Counted from the stretch's first letter, positions 43,452 through 52,102 are shown. The stretch is DNA of 52,278 nt from JTS-RE9 sp964649195 (GCA_964649195.1 CAZYPK010000018.1:1-52278); one strand, 5' to 3'. Made by a program: numbers and translations. Notes: a model not told the origin generated them from the letters alone.

Positions 43452-43596
43452 CGTTTATTGATGATCACTTTAAGAAAAGCCCCAAGCCCAAGGGTGAGGT
43501 CCGCCGAACCCTTGGGGTATCGAACCGGAACACCCCGACGGCTCGCGGACTCGCCATCGGGCTTGGGGCTTTTCTTAAAGTGACCATCAATAAACG
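43452..43596. repeat. Full family C element, 145-base hairpin
   Basis: Outer arms CGTTTATTGATGATCACTTT and AAAGTGACCATCAATAAACG bracket inner arms around AAGAAAAGCCCCAAGCCC and GGGCTTGGGGCTTTTCTT. The centre differs between arms (AAGGGTGAGGTCCGCCGAAC against CGGCTCGCGGACTCGCCATC). The rest of the 330-base gap upstream of glyQS is GC-rich CCCCCGG sequence (43671-43696) without a gene. Confidence 0.85.
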
Positions 43597-43755
43597 GCAA
43601 CCGATCATTTCCCGCAGCTTCCCTACGCAATCAACCGATAAAACCGCTAAACTCCCGCGTTCCAAACGGTCCCCGGCCCCCGGCCCCCGGTCCCCGGACA
43701 CGCCTGCAATACCGATGCAGACGATCCGCTCAACGCATCGCACAAGGATTTGAAC

Positions 43756-45468
43756 ATGACCGCCCCGCAATCAGAAAACGCTCCCACCAACGCACCCGCC
43801 CCCGGAAACGCCCCGCTCGCCAAGACGATGGACAACATCGTCGCCCTGGCGCGTCGCCGGGCTTTCATCTGGCAGTCCTCCGAAATCTACGGCGGCCTCA
43901 ACGGCTTCTGGGACTACGGGCCGATGGGGGCGGCGCTCAAACGAAACCTCAAGGATGCGTGGCGCAAGGACATTGTGTTGTGCCCCGGCAACGGCCCCGA
44001 CGGAAAGCAGCTTGATGTCGTCGAGGTCGATTGCACGATCATCATGCACCCGAAGGTGTGGGAGGCGAGTGGACATGTTGCGGGGTTTAACGATCCGATG
44101 GTGGATGATCGAGAGACGAAGCAGAGATTTCGCGCTGACCACTTGATTGGTCTGTACGCAGATAACGTTGAACTGGCCAATCAGGGGCATACGGGGCCTT
44201 ATGAAACTGCTCCGATCTGCACAGTGGTCGCATCGAATGCCGACGAGGCTTACTCACTTCTAATGGAGGACAAACCTCTGCGAAAGAAGCTGGGGCTTCG
44301 CGCTTTCGAGAAGCGGACAGCCAGTGAGCCATCGAACGGCGTTCTTGCGACTACCGACACTGGCCACGGTCCCGTAGCGGCTTACCTCCACGTGGTGTCA
44401 TCCCGCGAGTTGACAGAGGCGACACATCTGATCCCTTCTCCGTTCACGGGAAATCGTGGAACGCTCACGCCGCCTCGCAATTTCAATCTGATGTTCAAAA
44501 CTCAGATCGGGGCGATCGCGACAGAAGAGAACATCGCGTATCTTCGCCCCGAAACAGCCCAGGGAATATTCTGCAATTTCTGGAACGTCGTGGACACCTC
44601 GCGCGTGAAAGTTCCCTTCGGCATCGCGCAGCAGGGCAAGGCGTTTCGCAATGAAGTGACGCCGCGCAACTTCACCTTCCGTTCGCGCGAGTTTGAACAG
44701 ATGGAGATTGAGTTCTTCATCACTCATCCTGATGCGCTCAAGCCGGGCGAGCTGACGCCCAAGGATTGGTACGAATTCTGGTACAAGAGCCGCTACCAGT
44801 GGTGGCAGGATGTGGGCCTGGCCGGTGAGAACCTGCAACTTCGCCATCACGACAAGGATGAACTTTCGCATTACGCCAAGGAAGGGGCCGGCGTCTGCGA
44901 TGTCGAGTACCGCTTCCCCTTCACCGCCCCCGGATTTGGCGAGCTTGAAGGCATCGCGCACCGGGCCGACTTTGATCTCAAGGCCCATGCCGCCGCCTGC
45001 GGCAAGGGCGACAAGATGCGCTACTTCGACCAGGCCCGGAACACGCGCTATTTCCCGCACGTCATCGAGCCTTCGGCCGGCGCCGACCGCGGCACGCTCG
45101 CCCTCCTGTGCGAGGCGTTCACGCCCGATCCCAGCCGACCCAGCGGCGTCTATATGAAGTTCACCCCGCGCATGGCGCCGATCAAGGCCGGCATCTTCCC
45201 CCTCGTCAACAAGGACGGCATGCCCGAAGTCGCCGACAAGCTCCACAAGGAACTGCGCGGCAGATACGCCATCGAGTTCGACGAAAAGCAGACCATCGGC
45301 AAGCGCTACGCCCGCATGGACGAGGTCGGCACCCCTTACTGCTTCACCATCGACGGCGACACGCTGACGAATCAAACCGTCACCGTCCGCGAACGCGACA
45401 CGCTCAAGCAGGAACGCATCAACATTGCGAACGTCGAAGCGTTTCTGGCGGAGAAAATCGGCGAGTGA
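43756..45468 (+). CDS. glyQS: Glycyl-tRNA synthetase, dimeric type
   Basis: The protein has 570 residues and charges tRNA-Gly. Class II motifs are present: IYGGLNGFWDYGPMGAALK, HPKVWEASGHVAGFNDP (motif 1 region), FRNEVTPRNFTFRSREFEQMEIEFF (motif 2, read in parts), YLRPETAQGIF and ANVEAFL at the end. A C-terminal anticodon-binding domain follows about residue 460. AAGGA lies seven bases before the ATG at 43756; a TTG two codons upstream is less likely. The insertion between motifs 1 and 2 (44060-44560) is long, lacks CxxC zinc pairs, and uses more A/T-ending codons than the flanks. Confidence 0.95.
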   Translation: MTAPQSENAPTNAPAPGNAPLAKTMDNIVALARRRAFIWQSSEIYGGLNGFWDYGPMGAALKRNLKDAWRKDIVLCPGNGPDGKQLDVVEVDCTIIMHPKVWEASGHVAGFNDPMVDDRETKQRFRADHLIGLYADNVELANQGHTGPYETAPICTVVASNADEAYSLLMEDKPLRKKLGLRAFEKRTASEPSNGVLATTDTGHGPVAAYLHVVSSRELTEATHLIPSPFTGNRGTLTPPRNFNLMFKTQIGAIATEENIAYLRPETAQGIFCNFWNVVDTSRVKVPFGIAQQGKAFRNEVTPRNFTFRSREFEQMEIEFFITHPDALKPGELTPKDWYEFWYKSRYQWWQDVGLAGENLQLRHHDKDELSHYAKEGAGVCDVEYRFPFTAPGFGELEGIAHRADFDLKAHAAACGKGDKMRYFDQARNTRYFPHVIEPSAGADRGTLALLCEAFTPDPSRPSGVYMKFTPRMAPIKAGIFPLVNKDGMPEVADKLHKELRGRYAIEFDEKQTIGKRYARMDEVGTPYCFTIDGDTLTNQTVTVRERDTLKQERINIANVEAFLAEKIGE

Positions 45469-45474
45469 CGCGAA

Positions 45475-46587
45475 TCATTTCTTCTTCAGCGTCGAAAGCC
45501 ATTCGACGAGATCGATCAGTTCCTGCTCGCTCATGGCCTGTTGCAAACCCGGGGGCATGAGAGAGCCTTTGACCTTTTCGCGGTGAACGATGTCGGCGAT
45601 TCTGTATTTCTGCGTGATGCCGCCGGCCAGGCGGAGGATCAGCTCGTCCTTCGTCTCGCTGATGACGATGCCGACGTTCTCGCCTTCGTCGGTTTCCAGG
45701 CGGGTGCCTTCGTAGTTGTGCTCGATGCCGGCGGAGGGGTCGAGGATCGCCGTGTAAAGCGCGTCCTTGGGGAGCTTGGCGCCGATCTCCGAGAGCGCGG
45801 GGCCGAAGTCGGCGCCCAGATCGTTCACACGATGGCACTGCACGCAGTTGACCTTCGTGAACACGGCGGGGCCTTTGGCGGGATTGCCGGTGCGCCGGGC
45901 GAGCTGGGCGATCGGAGGCAGCGGCTTGCTGTTGAGGGAAGGCGGCAGTTTCAGATGCTTGCCTGCTTCGTCACGGATCACGGCGTCACTTGAAGCGAGG
46001 AGCACATTGCCCGCCGCGAAGTGCAGATCATCGGCAAGTTTGCCGGCCCCGGCGAGGCCGAGCAGCCGCTTCTCACCGGCGCGGCCATTGCCGAACGCCA
46101 TCACCGCGCTCGTGCGCAGCGGCCTGCCCGCCTTGTCATCGGTGACGATTCTTTCGAGCAGGTCATAAGCCCTGGCGTCGTTGGTGAAACCGAGCACCGC
46201 CATCGCGGCGGTGGCGGCTTTGGCATCATCACCGGCGATCGCTTTTTCAAAACGGGCGATCTCATCAAACCTGATCAGCAATCGTGCCGCGGCAACACCG
46301 GCGGAATCATTGGGCTTGGCGACGGCCTGTTTGAAAAGCTCTTCGGACTGATCGCGAAGGTCGAAGCGGGCGATGAGCTCGACGAAGGTTTCGCTGCCAC
46401 GGTTGCGTTCGAGGACGCCCAGCAGGCGCGTCTTGAGGCGGGGGGAGGCTTCGAGGTTGATGTTCTCGATGCGCGAGAGCGTTTCGATGAAGACCTGATC
46501 CTTGGAGCGCTGCCCGGCATCGACGGCATCATCGGCGAAGGTGATGGTGGTGAGTGCGAGGAGGATGATCAGAGCGATGCGTTTCAT
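45475..46587 (-). CDS. Secreted HEAT-like protein with Pirellula/Verrucomicrobium-type haem-binding domain
   Basis: The protein has 370 residues. A signal peptide covers residues 1-18 (MKRIALIILLALTTITFA). A helical HEAT-like region (about 25-235) is followed by a cytochrome c-like domain: GNPAKGPAVFTKVNCVQCHRV supplies the CxxCH haem site, and GADFGPALSEIG, LDPSAGIEHNYEG and GSLMPPGLQQAMSEQELIDLVEWLS follow. This C-terminal pattern is typical of PVC-group sugar dehydrogenases, where it is usually fused behind a beta-propeller and HEAT repeats. Here the propeller is in the gene just upstream on the same strand, so the two products probably work together in periplasmic electron transfer. It ends six bases from the convergent glyQS gene. 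Confidence 0.88.
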   Translation of the reverse strand: MKRIALIILLALTTITFADDAVDAGQRSKDQVFIETLSRIENINLEASPRLKTRLLGVLERNRGSETFVELIARFDLRDQSEELFKQAVAKPNDSAGVAAARLLIRFDEIARFEKAIAGDDAKAATAAMAVLGFTNDARAYDLLERIVTDDKAGRPLRTSAVMAFGNGRAGEKRLLGLAGAGKLADDLHFAAGNVLLASSDAVIRDEAGKHLKLPPSLNSKPLPPIAQLARRTGNPAKGPAVFTKVNCVQCHRVNDLGADFGPALSEIGAKLPKDALYTAILDPSAGIEHNYEGTRLETDEGENVGIVISETKDELILRLAGGITQKYRIADIVHREKVKGSLMPPGLQQAMSEQELIDLVEWLSTLKKK

Positions 46588-46630
46588 GATGTCGGTTGAG
46601 GGAACTGTTGTTTTGTTTGTTTTATTAGCA

Positions 46631-46681
46631 GCGGCGTCCTCGCCGCGCGTCTGAACACCAGACGCGCGGCGAGGACGCCGC
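46631..46681. repeat. Perfect 23-bp hairpin between dehydrogenase and haem protein
   Basis: GCGGCGTCCTCGCCGCGCGT with CTG (46631-46653) and its exact reverse complement (46659-46681) flank a 5-base loop. A family A fragment (GCCGCAAGCGGCTT, 46713-46726) abuts it and reaches into the stop codon of the upstream gene. There is no T-tract on either side, so it is more likely an mRNA processing or stability element than a terminator. Confidence 0.85.
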
Positions 46682-46724
46682 GGCTATGAAAGACGCGCGT
46701 TGACGGCGCTGCGCCGCAAGCGGC

Positions 46725-49700
46725 TTATTCGGCGAGCAGTTGCGCCAGGGCGGCGTCCTTTTCATCGCTTCTGGGGTGGAAGTCGAACGCGCGCAGATAG
46801 CGCGGCTTCTCGTCTTCCTTCGTCTCCTTGTCGGTGATGATCTTCACCAAAAGCGGCAGTGCGGCTTTGCTGCGCGTGCGCCAGACGATGTCGCGACCAC
46901 CCCCGCCCCCGGGAGCTGTCGGATCAGGTACCTTCTTCAGGTACGCGGCGAAGCAGGCATCAGCATTCAGATCACTGGCCAGGCCCAATGCTTCAAGATA
47001 CCAGCGGTCTTTGCCATCGTACTGCTGCGCCAACTCGGTCCACAGCGCCGCCGCGGCGTCGGTCTTGATGTGTCGAAGCGCGATCAGGCATTCACGGCGC
47101 ACCGCGGGATCGGCATCCTTCACCAGCGCCGCCGCGGTCGCCAGGACATCGACGCTGGGCAGTTGCCGCGCCAGGCGCAAGCCGGTGATGCGGATGTCGG
47201 CATCCTTGTCCTTGATCGCGGCGTTCACATAATCCTGTCCCTTGCCTTCGATCCTGCCCAGCAGCCAGAGGGCGCGGGCGCGAAGATATGGCACATCGGA
47301 AGTCCAGAGTGTTTTCAAAGCCGCCTCCGCCTTGGCGCCTTGCGCATGCAGGGCGGTCCATGCGACATATCGCACGGAAGGCGTCGGGCTTTTAAGCGCT
47401 TCGATGCAGTTTTCGATCGTGTCAAACTTGTAGGCGGGAACTTTGTAGCCCTTGTGGCCTTTGGGCGTGACACGAAAGAGCCTGCCGCGCGTGAGGTCGC
47501 CGGCCGCGTGGCCGCCGACGCCGGGGTCGTACCAGTCGGCGATGATGAGCGAGCCGTCGGGAGCGACCTTCACATCACTGGGGCGGAACCATCTGTCGCG
47601 AGTGCCGGTGACGATGGGGACGATGGTGGCGGTGTAGCCGGCGCCGTCTTTTTCGACGGGGTAGGCGCGGACGACATTGGGGCCGGCATCGCAGTGAATC
47701 ATCTGTCCATGGAAGACCTTGGGCAGCAGCGTGGCTTCGTACATGGTGATGCCGGTGGGCGAGCCCTGGCCGGTGATCAGGATATTGGGCACAACGCCGG
47801 GATCGTTCAGATGCCAGTGGCGCGAAGGGACATCCTTCTCCATGTTGGTGCGTTTCTGGCCCCAGCCCGCGCCGGTGACTTCATCCTTGTAGCCGTAGTT
47901 GCCGAACTCCATGACGAAGTTGATTCGGACGGCCTTGTTGCCGTCGTCGTCGTTGTCGGACTGCCACGAGGCGCCGAAGGAATCGACGGTGTTCATCCAG
48001 TTGTTCCGGAAGTTCCAGCCGAGCGTTTCGAACTGCGAGCCGTCGAGGTTGCAGCGGAAGACCATGCCTTCCTGATAAGGCCTGCGTTTGTCGTTGACTT
48101 CGTTGCCGGCGAGATCGATGATCGGCTTGCCGTCTTTATCCTTGATCTGTTTGCCGGTGTTGCCGAAGTTGAAGTAGAGCTTGCCGTCGGGGCCGAACAT
48201 GACCTGGTGGATGCCATGGTCGTGCTGCGTGCCGCCGATGCCGGAGAAGAGGGTTTCAACCCGGTCGGCTTTGTCATCGCCATCCTCATCGGTGAGGATG
48301 ATGATCTTGTCGCCGACGGAGACGATGACGCGGGTGTTCTTGCCATCGGGGGTGGCGAAGACGGTGACACCGTGGGGCGAGAAGAAGGCGGGGTCCTGGT
48401 AGAAGACTTTTCCTTCGCCGTCGATCTTGCCATCACCATCCTTGTCTTCGAGGATGACGATGCGATCACCTTCGGCCCGCTTGCCGCGATGGCCTCGGTA
48501 GTTGACGATCTCGGCGACCCAGATGCGGCCCTTGTGATCGATGTCGATGTTGGAGGGGTTGAAGACGAGCGGCTCGGCGGCGAAAAGCTCGACCTGAAGC
48601 TCGTCATGAACATCGAGACCGGCGACGGCGTTTTCAGGTTCGCGCTGGGCGGTGTTGGCTCCGGCGGGTGCCTTGGGTGCGGAGGTCACGAGCGAACCGG
48701 GGTTGGCGTTATAGACGAAGAACTGCACGGTGGAGCCGCAGCCCTGCTTGGTGCCGCCTTCGTCGAGGCCGCCTTTGGCGGCGAACTTGACGAAGGAATG
48801 GTTGGCGGGCAGGTCATAGACGATGACGGAGTTGGCGTGGACGCCGATGCCGTAGGCGATGTCGTTGCCGTTGACCTTCAGCGGCTGGCCGCCGGAGTTT
48901 TTGTTGATGTTGACGTTGCCGTGGCCGGACTGGGCGGACTTCCACTTGAGGTCGGTGAGTTTGGTTTCCTTGCCCTCCTTGTCGATGAGTCTGGGTTCGA
49001 TCCACGCGGCCCAGTCGCAACTGAAGCCGTCGCCGGCATCGGTGACGACAAGATAAAGCTGCCTGGCGTTGGTGATGTCGGCAACGACATCGACGGCATG
49101 GCCGGGGGTGCCGACATTGATGGTCTTGCTTTGGAAAACCGGTTTGGCGGCGGCGGGAGTGTTCGACGGCGCGGGCAGGGCCGCGGCGGTGCGGCCGTTG
49201 ATCTGGGCGATCTGCTGATGCAGCTTGGCCTTGTCGAAGTTGGCGGGGATGTCCTCATCGTGGTTCTCAAGCATCTGGTCGGCGGTGGGCGTCTTGCCGG
49301 GGACGCCGGTGGCGGGAACTTCGACCTTGGCGATCCAGGCGATGGCGTTGAGGACGATCTGTCGGTGGCTGTCGTTGGCCCAGTTGATGTGGTTGTGGCC
49401 GCCGGTGAATCCGAAGCCGCGTCCGCCGCCTTCCTCGGCCGGTCGCTGGCGTGCCCACATCACATGTTGGAGTTCCTTGTTTTCGACGACGCTCTTATAG
49501 ACATGCTGGTTGCCGTTGTGGTTGCCATCTTCCTGGCCCGGCTTCCAGCGGCCGGTGACGGTCTCGGGCGGAGGCAGCGCCGAGAGGATGGGCACGACGC
49601 CGCTGTCGGGCGACATGTTGCCGCGAAAGCGCATGTGGTAATACCACTCATCGTGGGTGTTGAACGGCTTGACACCGCGACCGATGGGGTGGTCGGTGTT

Positions 49701-50858
49701 GATTTTGGGATCCTTGAGGGTCCAGTGGGGATTGACGGACCACTTGGTCTCGAAGTATCCGCCGGTGTATTTGAGCATGGCCTCCCCGCCGGAGCCGCGC
49801 GGGACTTCGACGGCATAGTGGATGCAGCCGTAGCCGACGCCGGTGCTGAGGATGGCGTCGAGATCCTTGAGGTTGCGGAGCATGGGGTGGCCGCCGCCGC
49901 CGTCGGAATAGACGACGATCGCGGCGGCGCCGTCAAAGATCGACTTGTCAGCGGGCCAGCCGGCGTAGTGAACCACGGCCTCGATTCCCAGGCCCGATTC
50001 ATTGAGTTGATTGGCGAGCAGGTGCGTGCCGGCCTTGTGGTCGTGGGAGAAGAACCCGTGGCTGCGTCCGCCGGAGACGAAGACGATTTTTTTCTTGGCG
50101 GCCGCAGGCGCGCCCCCTGCGGGCACGGCCCCTTCAAGGGGCCGTGCCGTATCACCCTTGATACGAATGTTCCTGAACTGCACCTTCATCGGCGGACCGG
50201 CATGAAGCTGAAGCGCCAGCACGCCACGGGCGCGGCGCTTGGTCTCATCGTTATCGACGCACTCGATCGTCTGCACATCATTGATGTAATGCCTGAAGGT
50301 GAAGCCTTCGGCGACAATGCGGTAGCTGTTCCAGTCCTGGTGCCTGATCTTGGATTGGATTTCGTTGGAGTCGCCGACCTTGCCGGTGACTTTGACCTGG
50401 AACTTGCCATCGATGTTGACCAGTTCGGTCTTCTGGCCCCGGTTGGCGAGGATGCCTCGGAACGCTTCGCCGTAGAGGATGCCGGAGTAGGTTTTGCCGG
50501 CCTCGAAGTCGGCCTGGTAGCCGCCGATGCGGTACTTGTCGTTCTTGTTCAGGCCGAAGGAGCGGTACTGGACGCCGCTGTTGCCGCCGACGATCTTGTA
50601 ATCGAAGCGGAGTTCGAAGTCGCCGGTTTCGCCGCCGGTCCAGACGATGAAGGTGTTTCCGTTGGTGGGATTTTCCTTGGTGGTGACGCCGGTGATGGCT
50701 TCATCCGCAACGGACCAGAACTTGGGATCGCCATCCCAATCGGTCAGGTCCTTGCCGTTGAAGATGGATTTGAAGCCTTCCTCATCGGCGCCATTGAGCA
50801 CGGGAACCTGCACTGAAACGAGTGCAAGGGCGAGAAGCAGGAGACGGAAACATGTCAT
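46725..50858 (-). CDS. DUF1080-ThuA-NPCBM-PVC dehydrogenase-HEAT fusion, secreted
   Basis: The protein has about 1,377 residues when started at 50858. There GGAG lies nine bases upstream and a signal peptide opens the chain (MTCFRLLLLALALVSVQVPV). In order, residues 27-231 are a DUF1080 / 3-keto-disaccharide hydrolase-like domain (GFKSIFNGKDLTDWDG). Residues 252-516 are ThuA-like (IVFVSGGRSHGFFSHDHKAG). Residues 576-723 are an NPCBM carbohydrate-binding domain. Residues 743-1126 are a PVC-type membrane-bound dehydrogenase propeller (DHKGRIWVAEIVNYRGHRG, FSPHGVTVFATPDGK, DHGIHQVMFGPDGKLYFNFG). HEAT-like repeats finish the chain. ThuA and DUF1080 proteins take part in 3-keto sugar metabolism, so the protein may bind, oxidise and cleave glycosides outside the cytoplasm. 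The cytochrome part is a separate gene downstream. Confidence 0.9.
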   Translation of the reverse strand: MTCFRLLLLALALVSVQVPVLNGADEEGFKSIFNGKDLTDWDGDPKFWSVADEAITGVTTKENPTNGNTFIVWTGGETGDFELRFDYKIVGGNSGVQYRSFGLNKNDKYRIGGYQADFEAGKTYSGILYGEAFRGILANRGQKTELVNIDGKFQVKVTGKVGDSNEIQSKIRHQDWNSYRIVAEGFTFRHYINDVQTIECVDNDETKRRARGVLALQLHAGPPMKVQFRNIRIKGDTARPLEGAVPAGGAPAAAKKKIVFVSGGRSHGFFSHDHKAGTHLLANQLNESGLGIEAVVHYAGWPADKSIFDGAAAIVVYSDGGGGHPMLRNLKDLDAILSTGVGYGCIHYAVEVPRGSGGEAMLKYTGGYFETKWSVNPHWTLKDPKINTDHPIGRGVKPFNTHDEWYYHMRFRGNMSPDSGVVPILSALPPPETVTGRWKPGQEDGNHNGNQHVYKSVVENKELQHVMWARQRPAEEGGGRGFGFTGGHNHINWANDSHRQIVLNAIAWIAKVEVPATGVPGKTPTADQMLENHDEDIPANFDKAKLHQQIAQINGRTAAALPAPSNTPAAAKPVFQSKTINVGTPGHAVDVVADITNARQLYLVVTDAGDGFSCDWAAWIEPRLIDKEGKETKLTDLKWKSAQSGHGNVNINKNSGGQPLKVNGNDIAYGIGVHANSVIVYDLPANHSFVKFAAKGGLDEGGTKQGCGSTVQFFVYNANPGSLVTSAPKAPAGANTAQREPENAVAGLDVHDELQVELFAAEPLVFNPSNIDIDHKGRIWVAEIVNYRGHRGKRAEGDRIVILEDKDGDGKIDGEGKVFYQDPAFFSPHGVTVFATPDGKNTRVIVSVGDKIIILTDEDGDDKADRVETLFSGIGGTQHDHGIHQVMFGPDGKLYFNFGNTGKQIKDKDGKPIIDLAGNEVNDKRRPYQEGMVFRCNLDGSQFETLGWNFRNNWMNTVDSFGASWQSDNDDDGNKAVRINFVMEFGNYGYKDEVTGAGWGQKRTNMEKDVPSRHWHLNDPGVVPNILITGQGSPTGITMYEATLLPKVFHGQMIHCDAGPNVVRAYPVEKDGAGYTATIVPIVTGTRDRWFRPSDVKVAPDGSLIIADWYDPGVGGHAAGDLTRGRLFRVTPKGHKGYKVPAYKFDTIENCIEALKSPTPSVRYVAWTALHAQGAKAEAALKTLWTSDVPYLRARALWLLGRIEGKGQDYVNAAIKDKDADIRITGLRLARQLPSVDVLATAAALVKDADPAVRRECLIALRHIKTDAAAALWTELAQQYDGKDRWYLEALGLASDLNADACFAAYLKKVPDPTAPGGGGGRDIVWRTRSKAALPLLVKIITDKETKEDEKPRYLRAFDFHPRSDEKDAALAQLLAE
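50122..50148. repeat. Palindrome inside the DUF1080-ThuA linker
   Basis: GGCACGGCCCCTT (50122-50134), one base, and AAGGGGCCGTGCC (50136-50148) form a perfect 13-bp inverted repeat within the coding sequence. It encodes part of the linker ARPLEGAVPAGGAPAAAKKK. A second short palindrome (GCAGG..CCTGC, 50104-50120) adjoins it. Confidence 0.85.
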
Positions 50859-50948
50859 CGCGGATACTCCGGGGTTGGCGATTGTCGATGGCCTGAAAAC
50901 GTGGACGCGCTGTATTGCAACGAAACGATGCGGGGGTACGGGAGGGGG

Positions 50949-51066
50949 AAAAGCAGGAAAGCAGGAAAACAGGAAAGCAAGAAATTCAAGGCAAAGGAAG
51001 CCCAAACCGTACCGCAAGACCAATTCCTAATTTCTTGCTTTCCTGTTTTCCTGCTCTCCTGCTTTG
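50949..51066. repeat. AGCAGGAAA word array, inverted
   Basis: AAAGCAGGAAAGCAGGAAAA and more words to 50990 face TTTCTTGCTTTCCTGTTTTC and CTGCTCTCCTGCTTT words (51030-51066) across 40 bases. It fills the divergent gap between the dehydrogenase and isomerase genes, which has no obvious promoter outside it. Confidence 0.85.
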
Positions 51067-51167
51067 TCTTCCGGGTTGCCCATTGTAACGTGCATTGCTA
51101 ATCTTCAAATCTCGTTCGGGCCGAATACGGCCCGGCTCGCTGCTCACCTTTTTCCAAGGGCTTCCCC

Positions 51168-52019
51168 ATGAAATTCGGAATGAACCTGCTGCTCTGGTCC
51201 ACGCACATCACCGAGGATCAGTTTCATCTGTTCGACACCATGAAGGCCGCCGGTTTCGATGGCGTCGAGATCCCCTGCTTCGAAGGCGACATCAAACATT
51301 TCACCAAGGTGGGCAAGGCTCTGAAGAGGCTCAAGCTGGGCGCCACCAGCGTCACCGTCATGACGCCCGAAGCCAACGCCATCAGCCCGGACAAAAAGAT
51401 TCGCGCCGCCGCCGTGGATCGCTTCAAGTGGGCTTTGGACTGCTCGGCCGCGATGGGCAGCGAGCTGATCTGCGGGCCGATGCACCAGACCCTGGGCGAG
51501 TTCACCGGCAACCCGCCGACGAAGGATGAACGCAAGTGGGCCGCGGATGTGCATCGCAAAGCCGCCGATCACGCCAGGAGCGTGGGCGTCAGGATCGCCC
51601 TCGAATACCTCAACCGCTTCGAGTGTTATTTCCTCACCACCATGGCCGACGCCGCCGCGTATGTGAAGCAGGTCAACCATCCCTGGTTCGGAACCATGTA
51701 CGACACCTTCCACGCCAACATCGAAGAAAAAGACGGCCCGGGCGAACTCCGCCGCGCCGCCAAACAGGTGTTCCACATCCACATCAGCGAAAACGACCGA
51801 GGCGTGCCCGGCACCGGCCATGTGCCCTGGATCGAAACCTTCCGCGCCATCAGCGAAATCAACTACGACGGCTGGCTCACCATCGAAGCCTTCGGCCGGG
51901 CCCTGCCCGCGCTGGCGGCGGCAACCAAAGTCTGGCGCGACTTCTTCACGAAGAAGGAACACGTCTATGAACAGGGCATCGCCTTCATGAAGAACATGGT
52001 GACCATGACCAAAAAGTGA
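51168..52019 (+). CDS. TIM-barrel sugar isomerase/epimerase
   Basis: The protein has 283 residues and belongs to the xylose isomerase-like / D-tagatose 3-epimerase family. It starts MKFGMNLLLWSTHITEDQFH. The expected metal ligands are present: Glu in IALEYLNRFE, Asp in GTMYDTFHANIEE, His in FHIHISENDRG and Glu in GWLTIEAFGR. GTGHVPW is the usual loop. It would isomerise or epimerise a ketose or a keto-sugar in the cytoplasm. Standing opposite the DUF1080/ThuA gene, it may complete a 3-keto sugar pathway. AAGGG lies eight bases before the ATG. Confidence 0.92.
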   Translation: MKFGMNLLLWSTHITEDQFHLFDTMKAAGFDGVEIPCFEGDIKHFTKVGKALKRLKLGATSVTVMTPEANAISPDKKIRAAAVDRFKWALDCSAAMGSELICGPMHQTLGEFTGNPPTKDERKWAADVHRKAADHARSVGVRIALEYLNRFECYFLTTMADAAAYVKQVNHPWFGTMYDTFHANIEEKDGPGELRRAAKQVFHIHISENDRGVPGTGHVPWIETFRAISEINYDGWLTIEAFGRALPALAAATKVWRDFFTKKEHVYEQGIAFMKNMVTMTKK

Positions 52020-52024
52020 TCCCG

Positions 52025-52049
52025 CCCCAAGCCGCTTGCGGCTTCGCAC
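52025..52049. repeat. Family A palindrome at the right end
   Basis: CCCCAAGCCGCTTGCGGCTT with CGCAC follows the isomerase stop codon by a few bases. Confidence 0.8.
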
Positions 52050-52102
52050 CGCAAACCCTCTCGTCATCAAACAACAACGACACGCCCAGGGTAAAAGCAT
52101 AT

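Noticed and set aside
46631..46681. Intrinsic terminator
   Set aside because: The stem is strong, but neither strand has a T-tract after it, and the genes on either side are likely co-expressed.
46740..50816. Plus-strand open frame of 1,358 codons antisense to the fusion dehydrogenase
   Set aside because: The minus frame has named domains throughout; the plus frame has none and is Asp/Val/Gly-rich shadow sequence.
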